From contig JBDKIV010000131.1 in NCBI GenBank assembly GCA_039796935.1, positions 1-64,000 on the forward strand: a DNA stretch of 64,000 nucleotides, read 5' to 3'. Shown here piece after piece: positions 25,317 to 34,147 of the stretch. Below the pieces are notes generated by a model. The model was given only the letters and a program-made list of their open reading frames with translations. It did not search any database and was not told where the DNA came from. The position numbers were made by a program, and so were the translations under genes. Numbering within the stretch: position 1 is the first letter of the stretch; the number at the start of each line of letters is the position of its first letter. The stretch comes from VFMC01 sp039796935 (GTDB taxonomy: Bacteria; Actinomycetota; Acidimicrobiia; Acidimicrobiales; Ilumatobacteraceae).

Positions 25317-27290
25317 TCACGACCCGCGATGCGCGACCGTGAGCTCGGCGACCTCGCGCATGATCCGCGACAACTCGAAGTCCTTCGGCGTGTAGACCGC
25401 AGCCACCCCGGCCTCGGCGAGACGGCGCTGGTCGTCCTCGGGGATGATCCCACCGACGATCACCGGCGAATCGACGCCCTCGGCCTTCAGCAGCCGCAGG
25501 ATCTCGGGCACCAACGCCAGGTGCGAGCCCGACAGGATCGACAACCCGATGACGTCGGGGTCTTCGTCGCGAGCGGATGCTGCGATCTGTTCGGGGGTGA
25601 GCCGGATACCGGAGTACACGACCTCCATGCCGGCGTCACGAGCGGCCACGGCGATCTGCTCGGCGCCGTTCGAATGGCCGTCGAGACCGGGCTTGGCCAC
25701 GAGGAACTTGGGAGGCCCACCGGCGATCGTCTTCACGAACGCGGCCACCTCGGCCAACTCGCCCACGCGACGGCCCACCGCAGCCGACACACCGGTCGGG
25801 GCGCGGTACTCGCCGAACACGTCACGCAACGTCGACGCCCATTCGCCGGTCGTGCCACCCGCCTTGGCCAGCACGATCGAGGGCTCCATGATGTTGTCGC
25901 CCTCGATGGCCGCTCGACGCAGCTCGGCCAGCGCCGCATCGACCGCCGACTGATCTCGGCCGGCCCGCCAGGTCGAGACGTCGGCGATCATCTCCGCCTC
26001 GACGGCGGGGTCGACCGTGAGGATGTTGTCGCTCCCGCCGAGTGGCGACTCGGTCGTCTCGGTGTAGGCGTTCACGCCCACCACCGTCTGATCACCCGCT
26101 TCGATACGTCGGGTCCGTTCGGCCATCGACCGCACCAGCCGACCCTTCAGCTCGTCGACCGCCTCGAAGGCCCCACCGCGTGAGAGCACGTCGTCGAGCT
26201 CGGTCCACGCAGCGTCGCGGAGCTCGGCGGTCTTCGACTCGATCACCGTCGACCCGTCGAAGATGTCGCCGTACTCGAGGAGGTCGGTCTCGAATGCCAG
26301 CACCTGTTGCATGCGCAACGACCACTGCTGGTCCCACGGTCGTGGCAGACCGAGCGCCTCGTTCCAGGCAGGCAGCTGGACACTACGGGCCCGCGCCCGC
26401 TTCGAGAGCGTGACGGCCAACATCTCGAGCACGATGCGCTGCACGTTGTTCTCGGGTTGCGCCTCGGTGAGGCCGAGGCTGTTCACCTGGACGCCGTACC
26501 GGAACCGACGGGCCTTGGCATCGGTGACGCCGTAGCGCTCGAGACCGATCCTGTCCCAGAGTTCGGTGAACGCGCGGAGCTTGCAGACCTCTTCGACGAA
26601 GCGGATGCCGGCATTGACGAAGAACGAGATCGAGCCGAACACCTGGCTGAACTGGTCCGGTGTCACCTGGCCGCTGTCGCGCACGGCGTCGAGCACGTCG
26701 ATCGCCGTCGCCAACGAGAACGCGATCTCTTGGACGGGGGTGGCGCCCGCTTCTTGCAGGTGGTACGAGCACACGTTCATCGGATTCCACTTGGGAGCGT
26801 TGTTCGTGCACCAGGCGACCATGTCGACGATCAACCGCTTCGACGGCTCGGGGGGATAGATGTACGTGCCGCGCGACAGGTACTCCTTGACGATGTCGTT
26901 CTGCGTCGTGCCCCGCAGAGCCGACGCTTCGACTCCCTGCTCGTCGGCGTTCGCCACGTAGAGCGCGAGCAGCCAGGCGGCCGTTGCGTTGATGGTCATC
27001 GACGTGTTCATCGTGCCAGGGGGGATCTGGTCGAGCAGCGTCCGCATGTGGCCGAGGTGGGCAACGGGCACACCCACCTTGCCCACCTCGCCGCGGGCCA
27101 TGACCGAGTCGGGGTCGTAGCCCGTCTGGGTCGGGAGGTCGAAGGCGATCGAGAGCCCGGTCTGACCCTTGGCGAGGTTCGTCCGGTACAACTCGTTGCT
27201 CTTGGCGGCGGTCGAATGACCCGAGTAGGTGCGCATCAACCACGGTTCGTCTCGCCTACGGTCCGCCGAGGTGCTCTCACTGGGTGCCAT
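25317..27290 (-). CDS. Methylmalonyl-CoA mutase-family protein, ethylmalonyl-CoA mutase (MeaA) type
   Basis: 657 residues. The N-terminal catalytic barrel carries RTYSGHSTAAKSNELYR and GLSIAFDLPTQTGYDPDS; the C-terminal B12 domain has the base-off motif PGLDGHSNGAEQIA with the cobalt-binding His, then SILSGSHL and GGIIPEDD. The fused length and motif set fit MeaA, which converts ethylmalonyl-CoA to methylsuccinyl-CoA in the ethylmalonyl-CoA pathway. No crotonyl-CoA carboxylase/reductase gene is in the window, so a methylmalonyl-CoA mutase-like or other mutase role is possible. It uses adenosylcobalamin. A TAACAC element lies 7 nt before the ATG. Confidence 0.85.
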   Translation of the reverse strand: MAPSESTSADRRRDEPWLMRTYSGHSTAAKSNELYRTNLAKGQTGLSIAFDLPTQTGYDPDSVMARGEVGKVGVPVAHLGHMRTLLDQIPPGTMNTSMTINATAAWLLALYVANADEQGVEASALRGTTQNDIVKEYLSRGTYIYPPEPSKRLIVDMVAWCTNNAPKWNPMNVCSYHLQEAGATPVQEIAFSLATAIDVLDAVRDSGQVTPDQFSQVFGSISFFVNAGIRFVEEVCKLRAFTELWDRIGLERYGVTDAKARRFRYGVQVNSLGLTEAQPENNVQRIVLEMLAVTLSKRARARSVQLPAWNEALGLPRPWDQQWSLRMQQVLAFETDLLEYGDIFDGSTVIESKTAELRDAAWTELDDVLSRGGAFEAVDELKGRLVRSMAERTRRIEAGDQTVVGVNAYTETTESPLGGSDNILTVDPAVEAEMIADVSTWRAGRDQSAVDAALAELRRAAIEGDNIMEPSIVLAKAGGTTGEWASTLRDVFGEYRAPTGVSAAVGRRVGELAEVAAFVKTIAGGPPKFLVAKPGLDGHSNGAEQIAVAARDAGMEVVYSGIRLTPEQIAASARDEDPDVIGLSILSGSHLALVPEILRLLKAEGVDSPVIVGGIIPEDDQRRLAEAGVAAVYTPKDFELSRIMREVAELTVAHRGS

Positions 27291-27297
27291 TGCCCCA

Positions 27298-27303
27298 GTG
27301 TTA
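27298..27303 (-). promoter_or_regulatory. -10 hexamer TAACAC, leaderless mutase gene
   Basis: TAACAC on the minus strand ends 7 nt before the ATG at 27290. It overlaps the stop region of the preceding gene. Confidence 0.35.
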
Positions 27304-28527
27304 CCGGGAGGTGGTGGTCACCGCCAGATCGACGGGCACAGATGTGCTGGTCGGCGACGAGTTCGCCACCCGCACGGTGACCCGAGGGGCCGACCCTGCG
27401 ACCACCCGGTCGACGGAGATCGACCAGCCGGCCACGTCGAGACGATCTCCCTCGTTCATCAGATCGGTGAACGGGGCCACGCCGATCGTCTGTTGAACAC
27501 GCATCACCCCGGCACCGGCACGGTCGTCGATCAGGTGCACGGCGACGCCCGCCTCGGGCAGGTGGTCGTTGTACCCCGTCGGTACGAGGTACTCGACGGT
27601 GACGATCCGCCCGTCGTCCTCCGAGGGCGCAGACGACACCGGGAGGACGAGCAACCGGACACCGTCAGGTGCTGTCGACGCGAGCAGTTCGACCTCGCTG
27701 GTGCGCTCGACGCCCGCGACGACGACGTCCGAGCGGTCGATCCAGCCGAGATCGAGCCGGGACACGCCGATCAGGTGCGGACCGTCGCGGCGGTCGGCAT
27801 CGACGTCACGGGGTGCGGCGCTGTTGCTCATCAGGTCGAGCGCGCTCAGGTACTCGTCACTGCCCGGGGTGGCGCTGCCCGAGTGGGGCAGCCCGAGCGT
27901 GTGACCCAGTTCGTGTTCGATCAGGTCGAGCAGCGGAACCTCGCCCCAGTCGGGGTGGAAGTCGCTCGCCCCGACGTAGGCGGCGCGCCGTGTGTGCGAC
28001 GCCGGGCACGGCCCCGTGCACGTGGGCCACGACCCGGGTGTTCCCCAGCCTCCGGACGCTCCCTCGACGTGCTCGGCGGTCGCCACGGCGAGCACGCTGT
28101 CGACAGCCGGTCCCGATCGGTCGAGCGCCGCATCGACGCAGTCCTCGGCATCGTCACCGCGGGCCATCTCGACGGTGCCGCCCGCCGTGAGCGTGACCCG
28201 GTAACGGCCACCGGACACGACGTCGAAGTAGCGCTGGATCCGGTTGCCGACCGCAGCCACCACACCGGTCGGGGTCAGCGGCTGGCGCAGCGGCAACCGG
28301 CCGTAGCGCCCTGCGGTCGTGTCGAGCGGCACGTCGCACACCCACACCTCGACCGTCTCGGCATCGGGCGCAGGCCGATCAGCCACGAGCCGCTCGAGCA
28401 GCGGCGGCAGCGACGGCGGCGGCGACGGGGCGACACGATCGGCGGCTCGACCCGAACCGCAGCCGCCGGCGACGGCGCCGGCGAGCAGCGCACCGAGCAC
28501 GGCAGCGACCCGACACGGCCGTGCCAT
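27301..28527 (-). CDS. Zinc metalloprotease-like lipoprotein
   Basis: 408 residues. A lipoprotein signal peptide ends in VAGGC (Cys about 23). A zincin motif of metzincin form, HELGHTLGLPH, lies in LLDLIEHELGHTLGLPHSG near residue 205, supplying three zinc His and the catalytic Glu. The remaining beta-rich C-terminal part is not recognised. It is likely an exported, membrane-anchored peptidase. ATG 28527 was chosen because it starts the signal peptide and lies directly after the aat stop, suggesting coupling. Confidence 0.78.
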   Translation of the reverse strand: MARPCRVAAVLGALLAGAVAGGCGSGRAADRVAPSPPPSLPPLLERLVADRPAPDAETVEVWVCDVPLDTTAGRYGRLPLRQPLTPTGVVAAVGNRIQRYFDVVSGGRYRVTLTAGGTVEMARGDDAEDCVDAALDRSGPAVDSVLAVATAEHVEGASGGWGTPGSWPTCTGPCPASHTRRAAYVGASDFHPDWGEVPLLDLIEHELGHTLGLPHSGSATPGSDEYLSALDLMSNSAAPRDVDADRRDGPHLIGVSRLDLGWIDRSDVVVAGVERTSEVELLASTAPDGVRLLVLPVSSAPSEDDGRIVTVEYLVPTGYNDHLPEAGVAVHLIDDRAGAGVMRVQQTIGVAPFTDLMNEGDRLDVAGWSISVDRVVAGSAPRVTVRVANSSPTSTSVPVDLAVTTTSR

Positions 28528-28532
28528 CGACC

Positions 28533-29186
28533 TCACGGCTCGATCGCGTCGCGGAGCAGTGCCAGGTACGTGGCCCGCGGCAGGTCGATCGCACCGAGCG
28601 AGACCAGGTGCTCGGTCGTCCACTGGACGTCGAGCAGGGTGACGCCGGCAGATCGGAGGATGTCGACCAACGCCACGAGCGCCACCTTCGATGCATCACG
28701 CTCGACCGAGAACATCGACTCTCCGGCGAAGAACCGCTCGATCAACACACCGTAGAGGCCGCCGACCAGCACGCCGTCGAGGTAGGTCTCGACCGAGTGG
28801 GTCCAGCCCAGATCGAACAGTCGGTCATAGGCATCGACGAACTCGGTGGTGATCCAACCGTGGGGTCGACGCGGGTCGCCGCACCGCTGCATCACCTGAC
28901 GAAAGCACGTGTCGACCCGGACCTCGTAGCGCCGACAACTCCTCTGCAGCGACCGGCTCACCCTCAAGCCGTCGATCGGCAGGACGCCTCGTGGGTCCGG
29001 AGACCACCATCCGAGGGTCCGTTTGCGGAGCGGCATCGGGAACAGCCCCGACCGGTAGGCGGCCAGCAGCGTGCCCGGCGCGAGGTCTGCACCGACGGCG
29101 CACAGCCCGTGCCGATCGGCCTCGTCGGGTGACGGAAGACGCCAGCGCGTCGGCGGTGGTTCGACCGTCCGCTCTGCAGGGATCAT
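28533..29186 (-). CDS. aat: Leucyl/phenylalanyl-tRNA-protein transferase
   Basis: 217 residues, usual for Aat. It adds Leu or Phe from tRNA to N-terminal Arg or Lys of proteins, marking them for ClpS/ClpAP. Conserved blocks: AAYRSGLFPMP, WWSPDPRGVLP, HGWITTEFVDAYDRL, GWTHSVETYLDGVLVGGLYG, FFAGESMFS and LLDVQWTTEHLVSLGA. ATG 29186 lies 7 nt after CAGGAT. The zinc-protease gene follows at once. Confidence 0.93.
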   Translation of the reverse strand: MIPAERTVEPPPTRWRLPSPDEADRHGLCAVGADLAPGTLLAAYRSGLFPMPLRKRTLGWWSPDPRGVLPIDGLRVSRSLQRSCRRYEVRVDTCFRQVMQRCGDPRRPHGWITTEFVDAYDRLFDLGWTHSVETYLDGVLVGGLYGVLIERFFAGESMFSVERDASKVALVALVDILRSAGVTLLDVQWTTEHLVSLGAIDLPRATYLALLRDAIEP

Positions 29187-29229
29187 GCCGGAGATCCTGA
29201 CGCGACCGGACGGCCTTCGGCCAGCACCG

Positions 29230-30078
29230 TCAGTACGAGTAGAAGCCCCGCTTGGTCTTGCGGCCGAGGTGCCCGGCCGCGACCATCCGCCGCAGCGTGG
29301 GCACGGCTGCGTAGTTGGGGTCGCGGAACTCGTTGTACAGGGCGTCGAGAATCGCGAGCGACGTGTCGAGACCGACCAGGTCGAGCAGCGCGAAGGGACC
29401 CATCGGGAAGTTGCACCCACCCTTCATCGCCGTGTCGATCGCCTCCATGCCGGCCGTGCCCTGCTCCCACATCCGCACGGCATTGTTGAGGTACGGGAAG
29501 AGCAGCGCGTTGACGATGAACCCGGCGCGGTCTTTCACCTCGACGGCGTCCTTGCCGCACGACGTGGCGAACTCGAGCGCCGCTGCAACCGTCTCGTCGG
29601 AAGCGGTGATCGGCCGGATCACCTCGACGAGTTTCATGGCCGGCGCCGGGTTGAAGAAGTGGATGCCGCACACCCGGTCGGGTCGACCCGTCGACATGGC
29701 CAACTCGACCACGGGAAGCGTCGAGGTGTTCGACGCGAGGATGGCGTCGGGCTTGACGATGCCGTCGAGTTCGGCGAACAGTGCCTTCTTGATGTCGAGA
29801 TCCTCGACGACCGACTCGATCACCAGATCGCAGTCGGCCAGCGCGGCCAGCGAATCGGTCGCCGTGATCCGGCCGAGTACGGCGTCACGCTCGTCCTCGG
29901 TGGCCCGGCCCCGTTCGATCGCCTTGGCGAATCCCTTCGCGATCGTTGCGACCATGGCGTCCGCTGACGACTGCGACCGTGAACGCACCACCACGTCGTA
30001 GCCGGCACGGGCGATCACCTCCGCCAGACCCGACCCCATGATTCCCGAACCCAGCACTCCCACACGCACGATTCCCAT
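29230..30078 (-). CDS. 3-hydroxybutyryl-CoA dehydrogenase
   Basis: 282 residues. The NAD-binding motif is VGVLGSGIMGSGLAEVIARAG; the catalytic His lies in VCGIHFFNPAPAMKLVEVI, and the C-terminal domain has DRAGFIVNALLFPYLNNAVRM and MGPFALLDLVGLDTS. It oxidises 3-hydroxyacyl-CoA in butyrate or poly-hydroxybutyrate metabolism, cytoplasmic. The ATG is fixed by TATCGT 7 nt upstream. It is divergent from the HD-domain gene. Confidence 0.92.
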   Translation of the reverse strand: MGIVRVGVLGSGIMGSGLAEVIARAGYDVVVRSRSQSSADAMVATIAKGFAKAIERGRATEDERDAVLGRITATDSLAALADCDLVIESVVEDLDIKKALFAELDGIVKPDAILASNTSTLPVVELAMSTGRPDRVCGIHFFNPAPAMKLVEVIRPITASDETVAAALEFATSCGKDAVEVKDRAGFIVNALLFPYLNNAVRMWEQGTAGMEAIDTAMKGGCNFPMGPFALLDLVGLDTSLAILDALYNEFRDPNYAAVPTLRRMVAAGHLGRKTKRGFYSY

Positions 30079-30085
30079 TCGGCCG

Positions 30086-30091
30086 ACGATA
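30086..30091 (-). promoter_or_regulatory. -10 hexamer TATCGT, leaderless 3-hydroxybutyryl-CoA dehydrogenase gene
   Basis: TATCGT on the minus strand ends 7 nt before the ATG at 30078. Confidence 0.5.
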
Positions 30092-30103
30092 GCTACCCGC
30101 GGG

Positions 30104-30109
30104 TAACAT
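30104..30109 (+). promoter_or_regulatory. -10 hexamer TAACAT, leaderless HD-domain gene
   Basis: TAACAT ends 7 nt before the GTG at 30117. The two divergent -10 elements are 12 bp apart. Confidence 0.5.
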
Positions 30110-30116
30110 CAACGAA

Positions 30117-30710
30117 GTGCAGCGACCAGACGACGTCCTAGCAACACTCGGGTTCTTCCTCGAGCTCGACCGGCTCAAGTCGGTCGAGCGCCGCAACCGG
30201 CTCGCCGACGGATCTCGGCGGGAGAACACGGCCGAGCACTCCTGGCATCTCGGCATGGCAGCCCTGCTGTTCGCCGACCACGCCACCGAGACGATCGACG
30301 TGGGACGGGCCGTCGCGATGGCCCTCACCCACGACATCGTCGAGATCGACGCCGGCGACACGTTCGCGTACGACGAGGGTGCCGATGCTGCATCGAAGCA
30401 AGCACGCGAGCAAGAGGCTGCCGACCGGCTCTTCGGCATGCTGCCCGCCTCGGCGGGCGCATACCTGCGCGAGCTCTGGGACGACTACGAGCGCGGTGGA
30501 TCGCCCGAGGCCCGGTATGTGATGGCCGTCGATCGAATGGCACCGATGCTGCTCAACATCGCCGAGGGTGGCACCACCTGGCGAGAGCACGGGGTCACCC
30601 GCGAGCGCGTCATCGAGCGCAACGGCCCGCACATCGAACCGGCTCTGCCGCACGTGTGGCGCTACGCGCTCGAGCAACTGGGCCAGCTCTCCGAGGACGC
30701 CCTCGACTGA
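30117..30710 (+). CDS. HD-domain phosphohydrolase, YfbR-type 5'-nucleotidase family
   Basis: 197 residues. The HD metal site is visible: NTAEHSWHLGMAALLF (first His), ALTHDIVEIDAGDTF (His-Asp pair) and the distal Asp in VMAVDRMAPMLLN. YfbR-like enzymes dephosphorylate deoxynucleoside monophosphates. The family also holds other phosphohydrolases, so the substrate is inferred. The GTG start is supported by TAACAT 7 nt upstream. Confidence 0.83.
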   Translation: MQRPDDVLATLGFFLELDRLKSVERRNRLADGSRRENTAEHSWHLGMAALLFADHATETIDVGRAVAMALTHDIVEIDAGDTFAYDEGADAASKQAREQEAADRLFGMLPASAGAYLRELWDDYERGGSPEARYVMAVDRMAPMLLNIAEGGTTWREHGVTRERVIERNGPHIEPALPHVWRYALEQLGQLSEDALD

Positions 30711-30721
30711 TCAGGACGGCG

Positions 30722-30727
30722 TACGCT
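30722..30727 (+). promoter_or_regulatory. -10 hexamer TACGCT, leaderless S51-like gene
   Basis: TACGCT ends 7 nt before the ATG at 30735. Confidence 0.5.
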
Positions 30728-30734
30728 CACCGTC

Positions 30735-31376
30735 ATGACTGGCATCATCGCACTGCAGGGTGGCGGACCATTCGCCGCCAACGACGACCTCGACCGTGAG
30801 TTGCTCCGCGAGGTCGGCGTGACCGACCGCAGCGCCGGCAAGGTCGTGATGCTGCCGACCGCAGACGCCTTCGAACAGCCCGACCGGCTCGTCACCGCTG
30901 CCGCTGCGTGGGCCGACCGCCTGGGTGTCGCCGTCGAGCCCGTCATGGTGCTCGCTCGCCACGACGCCAGCGACGAAGCGGCCGTTGCTGCCGTGCAGTC
31001 CGCACGCGCCGTCTATCTGGTCGGCGACCAGCCGCTCCATCTCCGCTCGGTGATGAAGGACACGCCGCTGTGGGACGCGGTCGGCGACGTGCTCGCCGGT
31101 GGCGGGCTGGTCGTGGGGGTCGGACCGTGCGCATCGGCGCTGTGCGACCCGATGGTCGATCCTCGCGGCGGCGCATTCACCCTCGGGCTGGGCCTGATCA
31201 CCAGGGTCGCATTCGTGGGAGAGGCCGACCAGCTGTCCGCCGAGCGGCTCCATCGCACACTCGAACTGGCCGACACGACCGTCGTGTGCGCCCCGGTCGG
31301 GAGTGCGCTCGTGCGTCGCCCGAACGGGTGGACCAGCGTCGGGGACCTCGACGTCCACGGCGCCCTTCCCGAGTGA
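30735..31376 (+). CDS. Peptidase S51/cyanophycinase-like protein
   Basis: 213 residues. The fold signals are those of the S51/class I glutamine-amidotransferase-like family: GIIALQGGGPFAAND at the start, VVMLPTADAFEQPDR, and a nucleophile-elbow region GLVVGVGPCASALCDPM near residue 130. In cyanophycinase and dipeptidase E this turn reads G-[TS]-S-A-G; here it is G-P-C-A-S, so Cys appears to stand where Ser is expected. It could be a Cys-dependent variant or inactive. No cyanophycin synthetase gene is nearby. Confidence 0.68.
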   Translation: MTGIIALQGGGPFAANDDLDRELLREVGVTDRSAGKVVMLPTADAFEQPDRLVTAAAAWADRLGVAVEPVMVLARHDASDEAAVAAVQSARAVYLVGDQPLHLRSVMKDTPLWDAVGDVLAGGGLVVGVGPCASALCDPMVDPRGGAFTLGLGLITRVAFVGEADQLSAERLHRTLELADTTVVCAPVGSALVRRPNGWTSVGDLDVHGALPE

Positions 31377-31449
31377 ACGATCGGGCCATGGGCGATTCAC
31401 CCATCGGCGACGCCCACCGGGCGCGGATCGCGGCCAGACTCTCTCACTC

Positions 31450-32592
31450 GTGAGTCCACGCACCGTTCATGCCCGTACCCGAGCGGTGCTCGCAGCGGTC
31501 ATCCTCTCCGCAGCCGTGGCCTCGTGCGGGGGTGGCGACGCTGCCGCACCCGTGACCACCGGTGTCGGCACCTCCTCATCGGCGTTGCCTGCGTCGTCCA
31601 CGTCGTCGACGGAACTCGTCACGACCACCGGTGCGCCCACCACGACCGCGGCACCCACCACCACCGCGGCGCCCACGACCACCGCCGCCCCCACGACCAC
31701 CGTGGCGCCGACGGGACCACTCCTGCCGCTGACGGGAACACCGGCGTCAGACCCGGCGATCGCCGCTCGAGCCGCCCTGGTCGTCAAGATCGACAATGCC
31801 GAGCGAGCCCGGCCGCAGACCGGCATGAACGCTGCCGACATCGTGTTCGAAGAGATCGTCAACGACGGCTACACCCGGTTCGCCCTCGTCTTCCACAGCC
31901 AGGGCAGCGACCCGGTCGGCCCGATCAGGTCGGGCCGACTGCAGGACATCGATCTGTTCGGCTCGTTCAATCGTCCGCTGTTCGCGTGGAGCGGAGGCAA
32001 CGCCACCGTGACCGCCGCCATCCGCGCCAGTGACCTGGTCGACATCGGGCCGTCACGGGCGGCCGTGTACTTCCGGGCGAACGACCGACGGATCCCGCAC
32101 AACCTGTACTCGAACACCACCGCCCTGTGGGGGCGGACACCCTTCGGTGCTCCCCCTCCCCAGCCTCAGTTCTCGTATCGCAGCCCCGACGAAGCTCCCC
32201 TCGGCGCTGCGAGCCGGGGCGTGGCCATCACGCTCGACTCGATCGATGTGCGATGGGACTGGGACGCCTCGACCGGGCTCTACCGGCGCACGATGGAGGG
32301 ACAGGTCCACGAGGACCGGGCGAGCGGCCAGGTGACGACCAACAACGTCGTCGTGCTCGCGGTCGGCTACCTGCCGGGCATCTCGGGCAGTCCCGACGCG
32401 CAGACGATCGGCACGGGCGAAGCGCTCGTGTTCACCGGCGGCAACTACGTGCACGGCACCTGGTCACGACCCGACCGGCTGACACCGTTCACCCTGACCG
32501 CCGACGACGGGCGTCTCATCGAGTTGAGCCCCGGACGTACCTTCGTCGAACTTCCCCGCTACGGCGAGGCCGATCCACTGCCCGCAGCCTGA
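31450..32592 (+). CDS. DUF3048 (YerB-like) lipoprotein
   Basis: 380 residues. The lipoprotein signal ends in VASC (Cys about 26); a Thr/Ala/Pro linker with three TTTAAP repeats spans about residues 58-85. The DUF3048 N-terminal domain has VKIDNAERARPQTGMNAADI and EEIVNDGYTRFALVFHSQ, then GPIRSGRLQDIDL; the C-terminal domain has VVVLAVGYLPG. The family, with B. subtilis YerB, is exported and of unknown function. GTG 31450 was chosen as the start of the signal peptide. Confidence 0.85.
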   Translation: MSPRTVHARTRAVLAAVILSAAVASCGGGDAAAPVTTGVGTSSSALPASSTSSTELVTTTGAPTTTAAPTTTAAPTTTAAPTTTVAPTGPLLPLTGTPASDPAIAARAALVVKIDNAERARPQTGMNAADIVFEEIVNDGYTRFALVFHSQGSDPVGPIRSGRLQDIDLFGSFNRPLFAWSGGNATVTAAIRASDLVDIGPSRAAVYFRANDRRIPHNLYSNTTALWGRTPFGAPPPQPQFSYRSPDEAPLGAASRGVAITLDSIDVRWDWDASTGLYRRTMEGQVHEDRASGQVTTNNVVVLAVGYLPGISGSPDAQTIGTGEALVFTGGNYVHGTWSRPDRLTPFTLTADDGRLIELSPGRTFVELPRYGEADPLPAA

Positions 32593-32617
32593 TCGGTCGC
32601 GAGCACGGGTCGATCCG

Positions 32618-33310
32618 TCACTGGAGGCGGATGAGCCCGAGACGCACGGCGTGGCTGACCGCTTCGAGCCGCGAATGAGCGTGCAGCTTGCGGATCACGT
32701 TGTTGACGTGGTTGCGGACCGTGTTGGGACTGACGAACAGGGCGGTCGCGATCTCTGATGTGGACTTGCCGTCGGCGAGCTTGCGCAGCACCTCGATCTC
32801 GCGCGGCGTGAGCGCTTCGGAATGCGCCGTCGCCGCGCGAGTGCGCCCGAGCACCTGACCCAGCACCGCCGGGGCGAAGGCAACGCCTCCGCGTGCCACG
32901 GTGCGCACCCCGTCGCACAGTTCCTCGAGCGACTGCGAGGTGACCAGGTAGCCATGGCACCCGGCATCGACGGCACGGGCCACCGACCAGTCGTCACTCG
33001 AGGTGCTGAGGATCACCACGCGGGTGGCCGGTGACGCGGACCGGATCGATGGGATGACCGAGACCGTGTCGTCGACGTCGCCGACCCGCAGGTCGAGCAG
33101 CACCACGGCCGGGCGGTGGTCTGCGACCAGCCGGAGTGCCGTGCCGACCGATCCCTGCGCATCGATCACCGTGAAGGCACCGACGGCGGCGACGGCGAGA
33201 ACCATCGCCTGGGTCAACATCCGGTGGTCGTTGACCATCACCACGGCGAAGGTGTGACCGTTCATGTGACCGTTTGTGTGACCAGCCGGTGGGACATCCA
33301 CGACGAACAT
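32618..33310 (-). CDS. NarL/LuxR-type response regulator
   Basis: 230 residues. A receiver domain holds the phosphoacceptor Asp in PAVVLLDLRVGDVDD near residue 70 and the switch region VVILSTSSDDW; the first acidic pocket is ND rather than DD (VMVNDHRM). The C-terminal LuxR helix-turn-helix is LTPREIEVLRKLADGKSTS then VSPNTVRNHVNNVIRKL. No histidine kinase is adjacent, so it is an orphan regulator here. ATG 33310 was chosen; ATG 33265 is possible. The start region carries three GGTCACA repeats. Confidence 0.87.
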   Translation of the reverse strand: MFVVDVPPAGHTNGHMNGHTFAVVMVNDHRMLTQAMVLAVAAVGAFTVIDAQGSVGTALRLVADHRPAVVLLDLRVGDVDDTVSVIPSIRSASPATRVVILSTSSDDWSVARAVDAGCHGYLVTSQSLEELCDGVRTVARGGVAFAPAVLGQVLGRTRAATAHSEALTPREIEVLRKLADGKSTSEIATALFVSPNTVRNHVNNVIRKLHAHSRLEAVSHAVRLGLIRLQ

Positions 33311-33438
33311 GGTAGACGAAATCTGAGAGTTATGACGGGTTTTTCTGGGAGCCTTTCCGATCACGATTCGCGATGTCGCAACGAGGCACCCACTGCCACC
33401 CGCCGACGTCACGACCATGCTCGGCCGACCGCCTCTGA

Positions 33439-33444
33439 TACCGT
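33439..33444 (+). promoter_or_regulatory. -10 hexamer TACCGT, leaderless TetR-type gene
   Basis: TACCGT ends 7 nt before the GTG at 33452. Confidence 0.5.
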
Positions 33445-33451
33445 TCGCGAC

Positions 33452-34102
33452 GTGACCACGGCTGAATACGAGGTATTCAACGCGACGTCCGAATCGGTGG
33501 GACTTCGCAAGACGCCCCGGCAGACGCGCAGCAGGTCACGAGTCGATTCCCTCGTCCGAGCGCTGCTCGAACTCGTCGACGAGCCAGGATCCGAGCCCTC
33601 CCGCATCACGACCACCGACGTCGCCCGACGCGGCGGATTCCCGATCGGGTCGCTGTACGAGTACTTCGAGGATCTCGACAAAGTGGTCGACGCAGCGGTG
33701 GCCTACTCGATCCGCCGACACACCGAGATCCTCGACGAAACGACGAACGAGAGCCTGGCCGACATCTCGGCACTCATGGAGGTACTGATCGCGTCGTACG
33801 CGCGACTCTACGGCGACGACCCCGCGCTGCTGAGTCTGCGCACGTCGACCCTCTTCCAGCCCCATCACCGCGCGTGGGTCAGGGATCACCTGCAGCACTT
33901 CATCCGTACGAGCGCCGCACCCGGTTCGGCACTCGAGGAGTTCGCCGCGCGGACCGACCTGATGCGACGACTCGGTCTGTTCGTCGCCGTCAGCGAGACG
34001 GTCCTTCGACACGCCCACGAGGCAGAGGCCGAGCACGCTGCCGAGTTCACCGGGCAATGCCTCGAACTCCTCCGCTCGACCATGCACCACGTCGCCGATT
34101 AG
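33452..34102 (+). CDS. TetR-family transcriptional regulator
   Basis: 216 residues. After an unstructured lead of about 20 residues the TetR DNA-binding domain runs through RQTRSRSRVDSLVRALLEL, ITTTDVARRGGFPIGSLYEYF. The C-terminal ligand domain is helical and not recognisable. It sits just before an acyl-CoA ligase gene, with which it may be cotranscribed, so regulation of acyl/aromatic acid activation is plausible. Start GTG by the TACCGT element. Confidence 0.86.
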   Translation: MTTAEYEVFNATSESVGLRKTPRQTRSRSRVDSLVRALLELVDEPGSEPSRITTTDVARRGGFPIGSLYEYFEDLDKVVDAAVAYSIRRHTEILDETTNESLADISALMEVLIASYARLYGDDPALLSLRTSTLFQPHHRAWVRDHLQHFIRTSAAPGSALEEFAARTDLMRRLGLFVAVSETVLRHAHEAEAEHAAEFTGQCLELLRSTMHHVAD

Positions 34103-34147
34103 ACCGTGTCGCTCGGCCGGTCCGGCCGACGTCACATCCCCCACGCC

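Noticed and set aside
31620..31720. Short direct repeats as a CRISPR-like array
   Set aside because: They are in frame and encode the Thr/Ala/Pro linker of a lipoprotein; no spacers.
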